A stretch of 26,119 nucleotides of DNA from Lentisphaeria bacterium (lineage in GTDB: Bacteria > Verrucomicrobiota > Lentisphaeria > Victivallales > Victivallaceae), in the NCBI GenBank assembly GCA_900768515.1, contig CAAGDG010000053.1, positions 1-26,119 of the forward strand. The letters run 5' to 3'. Under the pieces are notes generated by a model. The model was not told the DNA's origin and ran no database searches. It was given only the letters and a program-made list of their open reading frames with translations. Positions within the stretch are counted from its first letter, which is position 1; each line of letters opens with the position of its first letter. The translations under genes were made by a program, and so were the position numbers. Shown piece by piece: positions 7,983-16,024 of the stretch.

Positions 7983-10214
7983 ATGATTCAGTACATCAAC
8001 CAGTATCCGGAAACGGAAACATTCGATTACGCCAAACGGCTGCGGCTGCTCCGCGAACGCAAACTGGCGCAGACCGCGGAAAAAGTCGAAAAAGAGGGCG
8101 GACTGAACGAGGACGACTACGGACGGGTCGTGGCGCCCGACTACTTCCGGTTTCAGATCACCCCCAACCATCCGGACGGTCACTTTTACGGCTACTCCGG
8201 CTGGACCGAAAACTTCACCCGGCTCCTGGCGGAACACCCCCTCTATGTCGATCCGCTCGACGCCTTTGTGGGGCGCGGCTTCTTCTTCCTGATCCGCCTT
8301 CGCGGCATGACCGGGGATCCCGCCTATCCATACCCGTGGAATCCGGCGTATCCCTTCGATGAATTGAAGACGATCTTCGACCGTTACAACATCATCTGCG
8401 GAATCGGACGCGACCACCACTTCAATCCGGACATCCAGATGGGGCTGGAACTCGGCTGGGGAGGGATTCTGTCCAAGCTGGAACACTTCCGCGCCCTGAA
8501 TCCGCCGGAAACCCGGGAATTCTACAACAGTGAAATCGCCGTGGTCAAGGCGATCATCAGTTTTCTGCGCCGGATCTCCCACCAGCTTGCGGAACTGGCG
8601 CTGATCGAACGGAATCCGGTTCTAAGCAGGAACCTTGCCGAAATGGCGGAAATCAATCTCCGCATGGCCGACGGTGTTCCGCAAACCATGCGCGAGGCGA
8701 TCCAGTGGATGTGCCACTTCAGCATGCTGAGCCGTCTCTACAACCGCGGTTCGGCCGGCGGCCAGCTCGACCAGCTGCTGCTGCCCTACTACGAAAACGA
8801 CATCCGGGCCGGACGGATCACCGACGAGGAGGCGAAGTTCTACCTCGGCTGTCTTTTTTTCAATGACTCGCGCTACTATCAGCTGGGGGGGCCGGACCTC
8901 GACGGGAACGACACCGTCAACCACCTCTCCTACCTGATTCTGGAGGCGGCGGACGCGGTGAACATCGCCTGCAACCTGACGATCCGGGTCCACGAGAAGA
9001 GCGATCCGGTCTTTCTGCGCAAGGCGGTCGGCTACCTTTTCTCCAACCGGAACGGCTGGCCCCGCTTCTCCGGGGACGCGGCGCTGGTCAAGGGGTTCAT
9101 GCGCTGCGGCTTTCCGCGGGAGGAGGCAATCCGCCGGATCTCCTCCGGCTGCCACTGGATGAGCATTCCGGGCAAGGAGTACACGCTGAACGACATCGTC
9201 AAAATCAACACGGCGAAAGTCTTCGAGGTCGCCTGGCGGGAGATGCTCTCCGGAGGGGAACCGGGCCTGGAACGGCTCCACGCCCTCTTTCTCGCCCACC
9301 TCCGCCGGGCGGTGGAGGCGACCGCGGACGGAATCCGCTTCCACCTCGACCACCAGGACCAGAACGAACCGGAACTGATTTTGAACCTGCTCTCCCACGG
9401 TCCCGTTGAAAAAGGATGCGACGTCACCCGGGGGGCCACCTATTTCAACCTGTGCATGGATGGCGCCGCGCTGGCGACGGTGGCGGACAGTTTCGCCGCG
9501 GTCGAACAGCGGATCGTCCGGGAGAAGCGGTTGTCGTTTGAAGAGCTGGACCGGTTTCTGCAATCGGATTTCGCCGGTGTCGAAGGAGAGTACATCCGGC
9601 AGATGCTCCAGCATTCGGAACGGTACTGCGGCGGAAATTCGCTCGGCGACGCCTGGGCGGTCCGGATTTCCCGCGAATATTCCGAACTGGTGCGCGACCA
9701 GAACCGGCGCTATCCCGGATTGAACTTCATTCCCGGCTGGTTCTCCTGGTCGAACACCCTTTTCTTCGGCAGCCGCGTGGGCGCGACCCCCAACGGCCGC
9801 AGGGCGGGGACGGCGATCAGCCACGGCGCCAATCCGCACCCCGGTTTCCGGCGGGACGGGGCGGTCACCGCGATGTGCAACTCCATCGCCGCAATCCAGC
9901 CGGGTTACGGAAACACCGCGCCGGTCCAGCTGGAGCTGGACCCGGGGACGGGGGATTCCGAGGAGGCGCTGGACAAGCTCGTCGCCATGGTCCGCACCCT
10001 TCTCCTTTCCGGGAATACACTGCTGAACATCAACGTGATCGACAGTGAAAAGGTCCTGGCGGCGCATGAGAATCCGGCGCTCTATCCCGACCTCGTGGTC
10101 CGCGTCACCGGATTCACCGCCTATTTCTCGATGTTGTCGAAAGAGTTCCGGCAACTGGTCGTGGATCGTATCATCAGCAAAAGGAGCGAATCGCCATGTA
10201 TGAAATCGAAATGA
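7983..10214 (+). CDS. Glycyl radical enzyme (PFL/dehydratase superfamily) of unknown substrate
   Basis: 743 residues. The radical-bearing glycine is G710 in RVTGFTAYF, 33 residues before the C terminus as usual. The thiyl cysteine is C390 in SSGCHWMSIPGKEY. In diol dehydratase-type enzymes the Cys is followed by V-E (GCVE), with the Glu acting as base, and PFL has CC; here Cys is followed by His-Trp, so it fits neither class. The rest fits the ten-stranded barrel of the family, with LYNRGSAGGQLDQLLLPYY and GDAALVKGF visible. The product, inferred from neighbours, would come from a sugar or sugar acid by C-C cleavage, dehydration or decarboxylation; this cannot be decided from sequence. It is activated by the preceding gene product and overlaps the next gene by 19 bases. 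Oxygen-sensitive by family. Confidence 0.92.
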   Translation: MIQYINQYPETETFDYAKRLRLLRERKLAQTAEKVEKEGGLNEDDYGRVVAPDYFRFQITPNHPDGHFYGYSGWTENFTRLLAEHPLYVDPLDAFVGRGFFFLIRLRGMTGDPAYPYPWNPAYPFDELKTIFDRYNIICGIGRDHHFNPDIQMGLELGWGGILSKLEHFRALNPPETREFYNSEIAVVKAIISFLRRISHQLAELALIERNPVLSRNLAEMAEINLRMADGVPQTMREAIQWMCHFSMLSRLYNRGSAGGQLDQLLLPYYENDIRAGRITDEEAKFYLGCLFFNDSRYYQLGGPDLDGNDTVNHLSYLILEAADAVNIACNLTIRVHEKSDPVFLRKAVGYLFSNRNGWPRFSGDAALVKGFMRCGFPREEAIRRISSGCHWMSIPGKEYTLNDIVKINTAKVFEVAWREMLSGGEPGLERLHALFLAHLRRAVEATADGIRFHLDHQDQNEPELILNLLSHGPVEKGCDVTRGATYFNLCMDGAALATVADSFAAVEQRIVREKRLSFEELDRFLQSDFAGVEGEYIRQMLQHSERYCGGNSLGDAWAVRISREYSELVRDQNRRYPGLNFIPGWFSWSNTLFFGSRVGATPNGRRAGTAISHGANPHPGFRRDGAVTAMCNSIAAIQPGYGNTAPVQLELDPGTGDSEEALDKLVAMVRTLLLSGNTLLNINVIDSEKVLAAHENPALYPDLVVRVTGFTAYFSMLSKEFRQLVVDRIISKRSESPCMKSK

Positions 10215-10957
10215 TCGCAATCGACGCCGTCGGAGAACGGGAGGCCCGCAAGCCGCTGCTGCCGGGGGCGATCCCCGGAGCCACGGTCAGCCTGCACACG
10301 CTCGCTCCCGGGGAGGAGCTCACCCGGGAACCCGCCGGAGAACGGGCGTTCATCTTTCTCTCCATCGACGGGAAATTCACCTTCGCCGCCGGCGGAGAGA
10401 ACCGCGCGGTTTCCGGACGGTACGTCTTCATTCCCTCCGGTTCACAGCGTGCGCAATTCCGGGCGGAGAGTCCGACGCGGCTCCTGGAAATCGTCTGGGA
10501 GATTCCGCCGAATTCCCGGGAAGAGTGGCGCGACACGCGGTTCCCGTTTCCCTATGTGCAGGAGTATTTCTCCGCCGCGCAGTACCGGGACCGGAACAAG
10601 AGCGACAAGACCATCAGCCGGGAACTGGTCCGCCAGCGGATCGTGCCGGGATTCTGCATGGGTTCGGTGGAGTCTTACGGATACGACAAGGTCGCGCAGC
10701 ATCCCCACCCGATGCTCGATCAGTTCTTCTTCAGCTTTCCCGAAAATGAGGTCGAGGTGCTGATCGATGATTTCCGAATTCCGATGGGAGGCGACACGCT
10801 GCTGCACATTCCGCTCGGCTCCAACCACGGGGTGGAGGTCCGGGAGGGGCGCCACATGCACTACATCTGGATCGACTTCTTCCTCGGCCAGGAGGGGCTC
10901 GACCGTCTGGACGGCAGCCACAAACACACCGGGGAACAACGCAGTTTCCACCCCTGA
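10196..10957 (+). CDS. Bicupin protein, probable sugar-acid isomerase or binding protein
   Basis: 253 residues with two cupin folds. The N-terminal one (about 10-100) has LHTLAPGEEL and SGRYVFIPSGS. The C-terminal one (about 150-235) has a likely metal set in HPHPMLDQ (H169, H171, Q176), H211 in SNHGVEV, and H222 nearby. The layout recalls KduI/IolB-type bicupins that isomerise uronates or deoxy-uronates; a ligand sensor is also possible, but there is no DNA-binding domain. AAAAGGAG lies 9 bases before the ATG, inside the end of the GRE gene; the overlap implies translational coupling. Last gene of the operon. Its final 39 codons are duplicated at 13077-13195, beyond the DUF262 gene. Confidence 0.78.
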   Translation: MYEIEMIAIDAVGEREARKPLLPGAIPGATVSLHTLAPGEELTREPAGERAFIFLSIDGKFTFAAGGENRAVSGRYVFIPSGSQRAQFRAESPTRLLEIVWEIPPNSREEWRDTRFPFPYVQEYFSAAQYRDRNKSDKTISRELVRQRIVPGFCMGSVESYGYDKVAQHPHPMLDQFFFSFPENEVEVLIDDFRIPMGGDTLLHIPLGSNHGVEVREGRHMHYIWIDFFLGQEGLDRLDGSHKHTGEQRSFHP

Positions 10958-10977
10958 ACCGCTTCACGCCGGCCGGG
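10839..10977 (+). repeat. Left copy of a 139-base imperfect direct repeat (3' end of the bicupin gene)
   Basis: Bases 10839-10957 align without gaps to 13077-13195, with 112 of 119 identical. The next 20 bases match at 16 of 20. The left copy is the functional end of the bicupin gene plus downstream sequence. The two copies bracket the DUF262 gene. Confidence 0.9.
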
Positions 10978-11224
10978 ACCCGGATTCACTCCGGCGCCCC
11001 GGACCCGCACCGCGCCGAAAGTGTTCGCAGGCCTGCACAGCCCGATGGGTCTGCGAGAAATTTCCTGCGATCCGCATTTGCAATCTCACGCTGCAAATAC
11101 TATAATAAAATATTGGTATCCATCACGGCCTTTCCCGATTTTCTCCTGTGCCGATACTGGGGAAGGAGAGGCTGCGGGGAGTGGGACGGCGAATTGCAAC
11201 AATTGCGAACCAGGCATCATTTCG
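10958..11224 (+). other. Leader region of the DUF262 gene, no CDS
   Basis: This 267-base stretch carries no convincing gene. It begins with the tail of the left repeat. A loose hairpin pairs TCGCAG (11025-11030) with CTGCGA (11051-11056). The second half becomes AT-rich around a promoter. The reading frame of the downstream gene is open back to 11021, but that extension is arginine- and proline-like filler with no domain. Confidence 0.6.
11078..11106 (+). promoter_or_regulatory. Promoter of the DUF262 gene
   Basis: TTGCAA (11078-11083, 4/6), 17 bases, TATAAT (11101-11106, 6/6). The start would be near 11113, leaving a leader of about 110 bases to the ATG at 11225. It shows that the gene is expressed separately from the upstream GRE operon. 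Confidence 0.7.
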
Positions 11225-13042
11225 ATGAACAACACAACTGAAAAGTACGTTCCCGGTCAGCATACGGTCGGGGCCATCCTCAATTACATCAGCAACGGAG
11301 AAATCGCCATTCCGGAAATTCAGCGCCCCTTTGTCTGGAAGGGGCGTCAGGTCCGCGACCTGATTGACTCTCTTTACAACGGCTATCCCACCGGCTATCT
11401 GATTATCTGGCAGAATCCGAATGTAAAGCTCAAAAATGGAGAGTGCTCAGTTGGAAAGAAAATTCTGATCGACGGCCAGCAGCGGGTTACCGCGTTGATG
11501 ACCGCCATCGGCGGATACCCGGTTCTGAACGAAAATTATGAGAATAAACAGATTGCAATCGCATTCAATCCGCTGGCTGAAACGGCCGATGAACGGTTCG
11601 CCGTCTGCACCCCCGCCCATCGGAAAAGTTCATTCTGGATTCCGGACATCTCCAAAATTTTCCGACCTGATTTCGACAGCTACGAGTTTATCGACGAGTA
11701 TGCCGGGCGAAATCCCGGCGTCAATAAAAAGGAGCTGAATCAGGCCGTCATGCGGCTGCTGGGCATTCGAAACTGTCAGCTGGGCACCATCACACTGATG
11801 GCGGATCTGGATATCCGGGAAGTGACCGAGATCTTTGTCCGCATCAACTCCCAGGGGAAGCGGTTGAACGAGGCGGATTTCGCCATGTCGAAAATCGCCG
11901 CCGACGAACGATTCGGGGGCAACCTGCTTCGCAAGGCGATCGATTATTTCTGTCACCTTGCGGTCGATCCATCCTTCTACACCCACCTTGCCGGGAAGGA
12001 TGCCGATTTCATGCAGTCGGAGTACGCGCCCAGGCTGCGGTGGTTGAAGGATAACTACGATGATATCTACGACCCTGACTACAATGACATGCTCCGGGTC
12101 TCCTTCATGCATCAGTTCGGGCGGGGAAAACTCGGAGATCTGGTCAGTCTGCTTTCCGGACGCGATTTCATCGAGCGTTCGTTCCGGGAGGAGATCGCCA
12201 GGGAGAGTTTTGAAAAGCTCTCCGCCGGGGTGCTCAATTTCATGAATCAGTACCATTTTGAGCAATTTGTTCTGGCTGTCAAGTCCGCGGGTTACATCAG
12301 TTCGAAGCTGCTGAATTCCAAGATGACGCTCGATTTCGCCTACACCCTTTACCTGCTGCTGCAGGCCGGCGACGAACTGCCCAAAATCGAAGTGAAACGC
12401 CAGGTGCAGAAATGGTTTGTACTTTCAACTCTGACCGGACGTTATGTCGGTTCGCCCGAATCCCAGATGGACCGCGATCTGCGTTCCATTGCGGCCAAAG
12501 GTTTTCTGCCGTTTCTGCAGGAAACCGAGGAGGCGGAACTCTCGGAAACCTTCTGGTCGGTCGGACTGGTGCAGAATCTGGAGACCTCGTCCGTCAACAG
12601 TCCCTATTTCTCCACTTTTCTTGCGGCCCAGATTCATCACGGGGATCGTTCCCTGCTCTCCCGTACCGCGAAGGTTTCCGACCTGATCTCCGCCGGCGAC
12701 GTTCATCACATCTTTCCCAGAGAATTTCTGAAACAGAACGGCATCACGGAGAAATCGCTGTACAACCAGATTGCCAACTACACCTATCTGGATACCGGAG
12801 TGAACATCTCCATCGGGAAACGGGCTCCCGCCGATTATTTCCAGACTGCGCAAGACCAGTGCGCCACCGGAGAAATCAAGATCGGAACGATTACCGACGA
12901 GGCGCAGTTCCGGGAAAATCTCGCCCTCAACTGCATTCCGCCGGAGATTTTCAGCATGAAAGCCGCTGACTACGAACGCTTCCTGCAGCAGCGACGCATT
13001 TTAATGGCGCGCAAAATAAAAGAGTTCTACCTGTCGCTCTGA
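11225..13042 (+). CDS. DUF262/HNH protein, GmrSD-like type IV restriction or defence nuclease
   Basis: 605 residues from ATG 11225. The start is placed where similarity begins (MNNTTEKYVPGQHTVGAIL); the open frame continues upstream to 11021, but across the promoter. The N-terminal DUF262 domain shows IPEIQRPFVW (29-38) and ILIDGQQRVTAL with DGQQR at 83-87, the ParB-like NTPase/nuclease signature. The C-terminal part has D-V-H494-H495-I-F-P-R-E followed by NQIANYTYLDTGVNISIGKR, a His-Asn nuclease module related to DUF1524/HNH. In the GmrSD family, DUF262 binds and hydrolyses nucleotide and the HNH part cuts modified phage DNA; the role here is inferred. No partner methylase or second subunit is adjacent. 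Bases 11401-11460 are 40% G+C, against 68% at 10381-10440 in the bicupin. Together with the flanking duplication, this suggests acquisition. Confidence 0.85.
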   Translation: MNNTTEKYVPGQHTVGAILNYISNGEIAIPEIQRPFVWKGRQVRDLIDSLYNGYPTGYLIIWQNPNVKLKNGECSVGKKILIDGQQRVTALMTAIGGYPVLNENYENKQIAIAFNPLAETADERFAVCTPAHRKSSFWIPDISKIFRPDFDSYEFIDEYAGRNPGVNKKELNQAVMRLLGIRNCQLGTITLMADLDIREVTEIFVRINSQGKRLNEADFAMSKIAADERFGGNLLRKAIDYFCHLAVDPSFYTHLAGKDADFMQSEYAPRLRWLKDNYDDIYDPDYNDMLRVSFMHQFGRGKLGDLVSLLSGRDFIERSFREEIARESFEKLSAGVLNFMNQYHFEQFVLAVKSAGYISSKLLNSKMTLDFAYTLYLLLQAGDELPKIEVKRQVQKWFVLSTLTGRYVGSPESQMDRDLRSIAAKGFLPFLQETEEAELSETFWSVGLVQNLETSSVNSPYFSTFLAAQIHHGDRSLLSRTAKVSDLISAGDVHHIFPREFLKQNGITEKSLYNQIANYTYLDTGVNISIGKRAPADYFQTAQDQCATGEIKIGTITDEAQFRENLALNCIPPEIFSMKAADYERFLQQRRILMARKIKEFYLSL

Positions 13043-13076
13043 TCCGAGAGGCGCCGTCTCCTTCCGTTCGCGAAGT

Positions 13077-13195
13077 TCCGGGAGGGGCGCCACATGCACT
13101 GCATCTGGATCGACTTCTTCCCCGGCCGGGAGGGTCTCGACCGCCTGGACGGCAGCCACAAACTCACCGGGGAACAGCGCAGTTTCCACCCCTGA
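13077..13195 (+). pseudogene. Relic of a second bicupin gene 3' end (right repeat copy)
   Basis: This aligns gap-free to the last 39 codons and stop of the bicupin gene, in frame throughout, with no start or upstream portion. Of seven base differences, four change the residue (Tyr to Cys, Leu to Pro, Gln to Arg, His to Leu) and three are silent, which suggests relaxed selection. Similarity continues weakly to 13215, into the last codons of the convergent sialidase-like gene. It marks the right edge of the DUF262 island. Confidence 0.85.
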
Positions 13196-13201
13196 GCCGC
13201 C

Positions 13202-14191
13202 TCACTCCAGCCGGGTCAGGGGAATCCGGACCAGTGCGATGTTCCGCCGGAGAAAGGTGTAGACGATCACCGCTTCTCCATTCGAGGAGGTGATGATCGC
13301 CGGATACGAAAACTCCGCGCCGGGATCGGATCCGCTCCGGTCTTCCAACACACAGCGTTCCCGCCACGACGCCCCGTTGTCGCGGGAGGAGAGGAGGACC
13401 AGACGGCTCCGGCTCCCCTGATTCCGGCCGCAGGGATTGCAGACAAGCAGCAGGACGCCGTTCCCGGTCCTGACCAGGTCGATCCCGCTGTTGTTGTTCG
13501 ACAGTGCGGTCGGATAGACGGGACTCCAGGAACTTCCCCCATCTCCGGAATCGCTCCGGTAGATCCGCCCCCGGTTGCTCCGCAGCAGCATGTGCACCCG
13601 GTCGGGAGCCGACTCCCAGAGCGTCGGCTGGATGACGCCGAGCGGAGGCTCCGCCCCCTCCTTCCGCTCCTCCGGCATCGGCACTTCCGCGGTCTCGGGC
13701 CAGGAGAGGCCGCCGTCACTGCTGAGGTCGACCCGGGCGCTCCACCGCTCGCGTTCGACGGATGCCGGGGCGGCGATCCGGCCGGAACTCAGAAGAAGCG
13801 GTTTGTTCTTGACAGGTCCGCGCCCGCCGGAACCATCTCCGGGAACCAGTTCGACGGGAAGACTCCAGCGCTCCCCCTCGTCCCCGGAATAAGCGACAAA
13901 AGTCCGCCACCGGGCGATGGGGCAGCCGACCTTGAAATAGAGGGCGATCCGGGTGTCCGGCAGCCGGAACAGGACCGGATTCCAGTGCGGTTCCCGGGAG
14001 ACCTTGATCCGGATCGACCGCCGGCGGGGCCCCTCCGACGGCAGCGAAATCCGGATTCCGACATCCTCCTTCCCCTCCGCGGAACCTTCAAAACAGGCGG
14101 CGAGAAACCGCCCCCCGGAGATCTCGAGAACGGTCGGCGCATGGCGGCACGCAGCCTCTTCGGAAAAGAGAAAATCCCGGTTAAATTCCAT
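13202..14191 (-). CDS. Sialidase-like (BNR/Asp-box) protein
   Basis: 329 residues from ATG 14191, which has GGAGAGG just upstream; the in-frame start at 14218 lacks this. Four Asp boxes (S-x-D-x-G-x-x-W) are visible: SGDEGERW (102-109), SSDGGLSW (157-164), SGDGGSSW (215-222) and SRDNGASW (269-276), evenly spread as in a six-bladed propeller. NNNSGIDL (232-239) and AEFSYPAII (292-300) match conserved strands of the exo-alpha-sialidase-like family found in many Lentisphaerota and Planctomycetota. There is no signal peptide, so a cytoplasmic role in sugar processing is likely, and true sialic-acid specificity is not established. The start overlaps the acetyltransferase stop by 11 bases, pointing to coupled translation. 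Confidence 0.85.
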   Translation of the reverse strand: MEFNRDFLFSEEAACRHAPTVLEISGGRFLAACFEGSAEGKEDVGIRISLPSEGPRRRSIRIKVSREPHWNPVLFRLPDTRIALYFKVGCPIARWRTFVAYSGDEGERWSLPVELVPGDGSGGRGPVKNKPLLLSSGRIAAPASVERERWSARVDLSSDGGLSWPETAEVPMPEERKEGAEPPLGVIQPTLWESAPDRVHMLLRSNRGRIYRSDSGDGGSSWSPVYPTALSNNNSGIDLVRTGNGVLLLVCNPCGRNQGSRSRLVLLSSRDNGASWRERCVLEDRSGSDPGAEFSYPAIITSSNGEAVIVYTFLRRNIALVRIPLTRLE

Positions 14192-14759
14192 TTTTCCTCT
14201 CCGAAACTTCCGCACCACCCGGATTCATCTGTTTTTCAAACCGGAAGAAATAGCTGCTCGCTTCCTCTGACATGCCGCCGCAGCGCCTCTCCGGCTCCCC
14301 CTGTTCCTCCGGAGAGCGATGACGCGGATTGAAGAACTCCACGACATGAAAACCGCAGCAGTTGATGTAGAAATGGAGATTCCGCTTCTCGAAGTAGGGA
14401 GTGCAAGTCTCCCACACCTCCGTGTCGGGATGAAGTTCCTCGATCGCGCGCCAGATCGCCTGCCCCACCCCCCGGCTCTGGGTACCGACCTTCACAAAAA
14501 GCAGTTCCAGGTGGTTGCGCCTCCCCTCCGGGTCGATTTTGACTACAGCGCCGCCGGAAGGGACCCCCTCCACCATTGCGACATACGCAACCGCCCCCGG
14601 CGCATTCAGCGAGCGGTCGATGTCCTCTTCGGGCAGAATCACCTCAGCGCAGGGACCGAATTCCACCTCGTAGCCGTATTGAAACGCCTTCTGCATCTCG
14701 CGTTTGAATCCGACGGCTCCAGCCTCCTCCAGCCGGACCAGCTGAAAACCATTTCCCAT
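14181..14759 (-). CDS. GNAT-family N-acetyltransferase
   Basis: 192 residues. The acetyl-CoA binding loop is VGTQSRGVGQAIW (91-103; Q/R-x-x-G-x-G), preceded by the beta strand LELLFVKV. A later NLHFYINCCGFHVVEFF (127-143) is the usual motif B region of a GNAT fold. GGGGGGAAAT lies directly before the ATG. The acceptor substrate cannot be told; since the next gene is a sialidase-like protein with which it overlaps, an amino-sugar substrate is one possibility, but self-resistance or protein acetylation are equally open. The final 30 or so residues (after about 160) are Glu/Arg/Gly-rich and outside the fold. Confidence 0.85.
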   Translation of the reverse strand: MGNGFQLVRLEEAGAVGFKREMQKAFQYGYEVEFGPCAEVILPEEDIDRSLNAPGAVAYVAMVEGVPSGGAVVKIDPEGRRNHLELLFVKVGTQSRGVGQAIWRAIEELHPDTEVWETCTPYFEKRNLHFYINCCGFHVVEFFNPRHRSPEEQGEPERRCGGMSEEASSYFFRFEKQMNPGGAEVSERKNGI

Positions 14760-14810
14760 ATTTCCCCCCCGGGCTTTCCAATTCCGCCACGCTTCCGCCG
14801 GCAGGGAAAC

Positions 14811-14838
14811 AACATAACGCCTTTTTGTTTTTTTTCAA
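14811..14838 (-). promoter_or_regulatory. Candidate promoter of the GNAT/sialidase-like operon
   Basis: On the minus strand: TTGAAA (14838-14833, 5/6), 16 bases, TATGTT (14816-14811, 4/6), inside the AT-rich stretch between the AraC-type gene and the acetyltransferase. The start would be near 14804, about 45 bases before the ATG. Confidence 0.5.
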
Positions 14839-14950
14839 TTCCGTTCCGGAAATTCAGTTTCATTCCACGGGACGACGGCGAAAAAGCCGCCGCGGTCGCC
14901 CCCCCCGGATTCCGGCAGGTTGCGGCAAAGCCGATCCGCCTCGGATCAAC

Positions 14951-15895
14951 TCACAAATCCGGTTCCGTCCCGGTTTCGCTCGAACGCAAGCGGTTCCGGT
15001 TCAATGCCGGACTCTTTCTTCCGGCTGCAAGAATTCGATTCTCCCGTTTCCGGCACTCCCCCGGCGGGATGCCGCACACCCGGGAGAACTCCCGGTTGAA
15101 GTAGAATTCATTGTGAAACCCGACCGCGGCGGCAATCTCTTTTAGCGGCATCTCCGTGGAGTAGAGAAGATTGCGCGCCCGCCGGATCCGTTCCTGGCGC
15201 AGCAGGGTGTGGAATGGCTGACCGAAATGATATTTGACCACGTGACAGCAGTGGGTTGTCGAAAGGTGCATCGCCGCCGCCAGATCCGAAAGCGCAATGT
15301 CTTCATGGGCATGGTCCTCCAGAAAACGGCGGATCTGATTGCTTCGTTCCTGCGGAAATCCGGCCCGATTCCGGGAGAGTCCGGCGTAATGAAGCATTCC
15401 CTGACCGATCAGCTGCAGTTCGAGAGCAAGATTTTCACCCAGTTTTTCGTCCGGCGGCGGAAGGGTTTCGAACCGCGCGCGGAGTTCCGGCGTCAGATCT
15501 TCGGGGAGCTCCGCCCCGGACGTTCGAAACACGCCGGCGTAGAGCAGCAGCACGGGCAGTCCATTGCGTTCCAGCGGCACGACCAGTTCCGTGACCCCCT
15601 TCCAGCAGTGGTGCAGAAACGGACGGCGCAGACGATCGGCGTTCGCCTCCACCCGGAGCTTGCACTCCTCGTGACAACGCCGGTTCCAGCCCGGCATCTC
15701 GAAACGCCCGGTGATGCAGTAAGGGTGCATGTGCATACACCGGTCCGGAAAGAACGGCCGTCCGTCGGCATGACAGAGCAGGCCGCGGCAGTCGTGGAGC
15801 GTCAGGTGAATACCGTACCGCGCCTCCACCGCCCGGAGTCCGGCCAGAAGCTTTTCTCCGGGAAAATCGGGATCGATTGCCGAATAGTTTATCAT
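14951..15895 (-). CDS. AraC-family regulator with PocR-like sensor domain
   Basis: 314 residues from ATG 15895. The frame is open far upstream, but that part is antisense to the FAD oxidoreductase gene and lacks similarity. Residues 1 to about 125 resemble a PocR sensory domain (NRRCHEECKL, then HHCWKGVTELVVPLERNG) with seven cysteines (36, 41, 53, 60, 74, 78, 97), so a metal, thiol or small hydrocarbon ligand is possible. Residues 188-284 are the AraC double helix-turn-helix, with the signature around IAAAVGFHNEFYFNREFSR (254-272). It is divergent from the FAD oxidoreductase/prepilin/rhamnosidase genes and is the likely activator of them; the palindrome ATACAG-N7-CTGTAT lies between. Confidence 0.88.
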   Translation of the reverse strand: MINYSAIDPDFPGEKLLAGLRAVEARYGIHLTLHDCRGLLCHADGRPFFPDRCMHMHPYCITGRFEMPGWNRRCHEECKLRVEANADRLRRPFLHHCWKGVTELVVPLERNGLPVLLLYAGVFRTSGAELPEDLTPELRARFETLPPPDEKLGENLALELQLIGQGMLHYAGLSRNRAGFPQERSNQIRRFLEDHAHEDIALSDLAAAMHLSTTHCCHVVKYHFGQPFHTLLRQERIRRARNLLYSTEMPLKEIAAAVGFHNEFYFNREFSRVCGIPPGECRKRENRILAAGRKSPALNRNRLRSSETGTEPDL

Positions 15896-15927
15896 AATAT
15901 TCCGATGTAAAGCAATTTTGTATAAAG

Positions 15928-15946
15928 ATACAGCTTTTTTCTGTAT
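15928..15946. promoter_or_regulatory. Palindrome ATACAG-N7-CTGTAT, candidate AraC-type operator
   Basis: Arms at 15928-15933 and 15941-15946 pair perfectly, with the spacer CTTTTTT. It sits directly beside the candidate -35 element of the plus-strand promoter and just upstream of the regulator gene, which is the usual place for a shared activator and autoregulatory site. Binding by the PocR-AraC protein is inferred. Confidence 0.45.
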
Positions 15947-15973
15947 TTTCAAATCGTTTTTTTTTGGTATACT
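15946..15973 (+). promoter_or_regulatory. Candidate promoter of the FAD oxidoreductase operon
   Basis: TTTTCA (15946-15951, 4/6), 16 bases, TATACT (15968-15973, 5/6). A poor -35 beside an operator suits an activator-dependent promoter. The -10 abuts an ATG at 15974, showing that this ATG cannot be the real start of the downstream gene. Confidence 0.5.
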
Positions 15974-16024
15974 ATGCGTTGGAAACCAGAAAAAAACGAA
16001 TGGAACAACCGGAGCGGAATCGTT

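Noticed and set aside
8622..10220. Minus-strand open frame of 532 codons opposite the GRE gene
   Set aside because: Antisense shadow; no domain, and the plus strand encodes the complete glycyl radical enzyme.
11021..11224. 68-codon N-terminal extension of the DUF262 protein
   Set aside because: The extension crosses the TTGCAA-17-TATAAT promoter and has no similarity to the family; DUF262 proteins start close to the ATG at 11225.
10978..13076. DUF262 gene as part of an insertion sequence or integron
   Set aside because: No transposase, integrase, terminal inverted repeats or target-site duplication could be seen; only the bicupin-derived direct repeat is present.
14874..14891. GACGGCGAAAAAGCCGCC hairpin as terminator of the AraC-type gene
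   Set aside because: The stem is only four to five base pairs and no T-tract follows on the minus strand.
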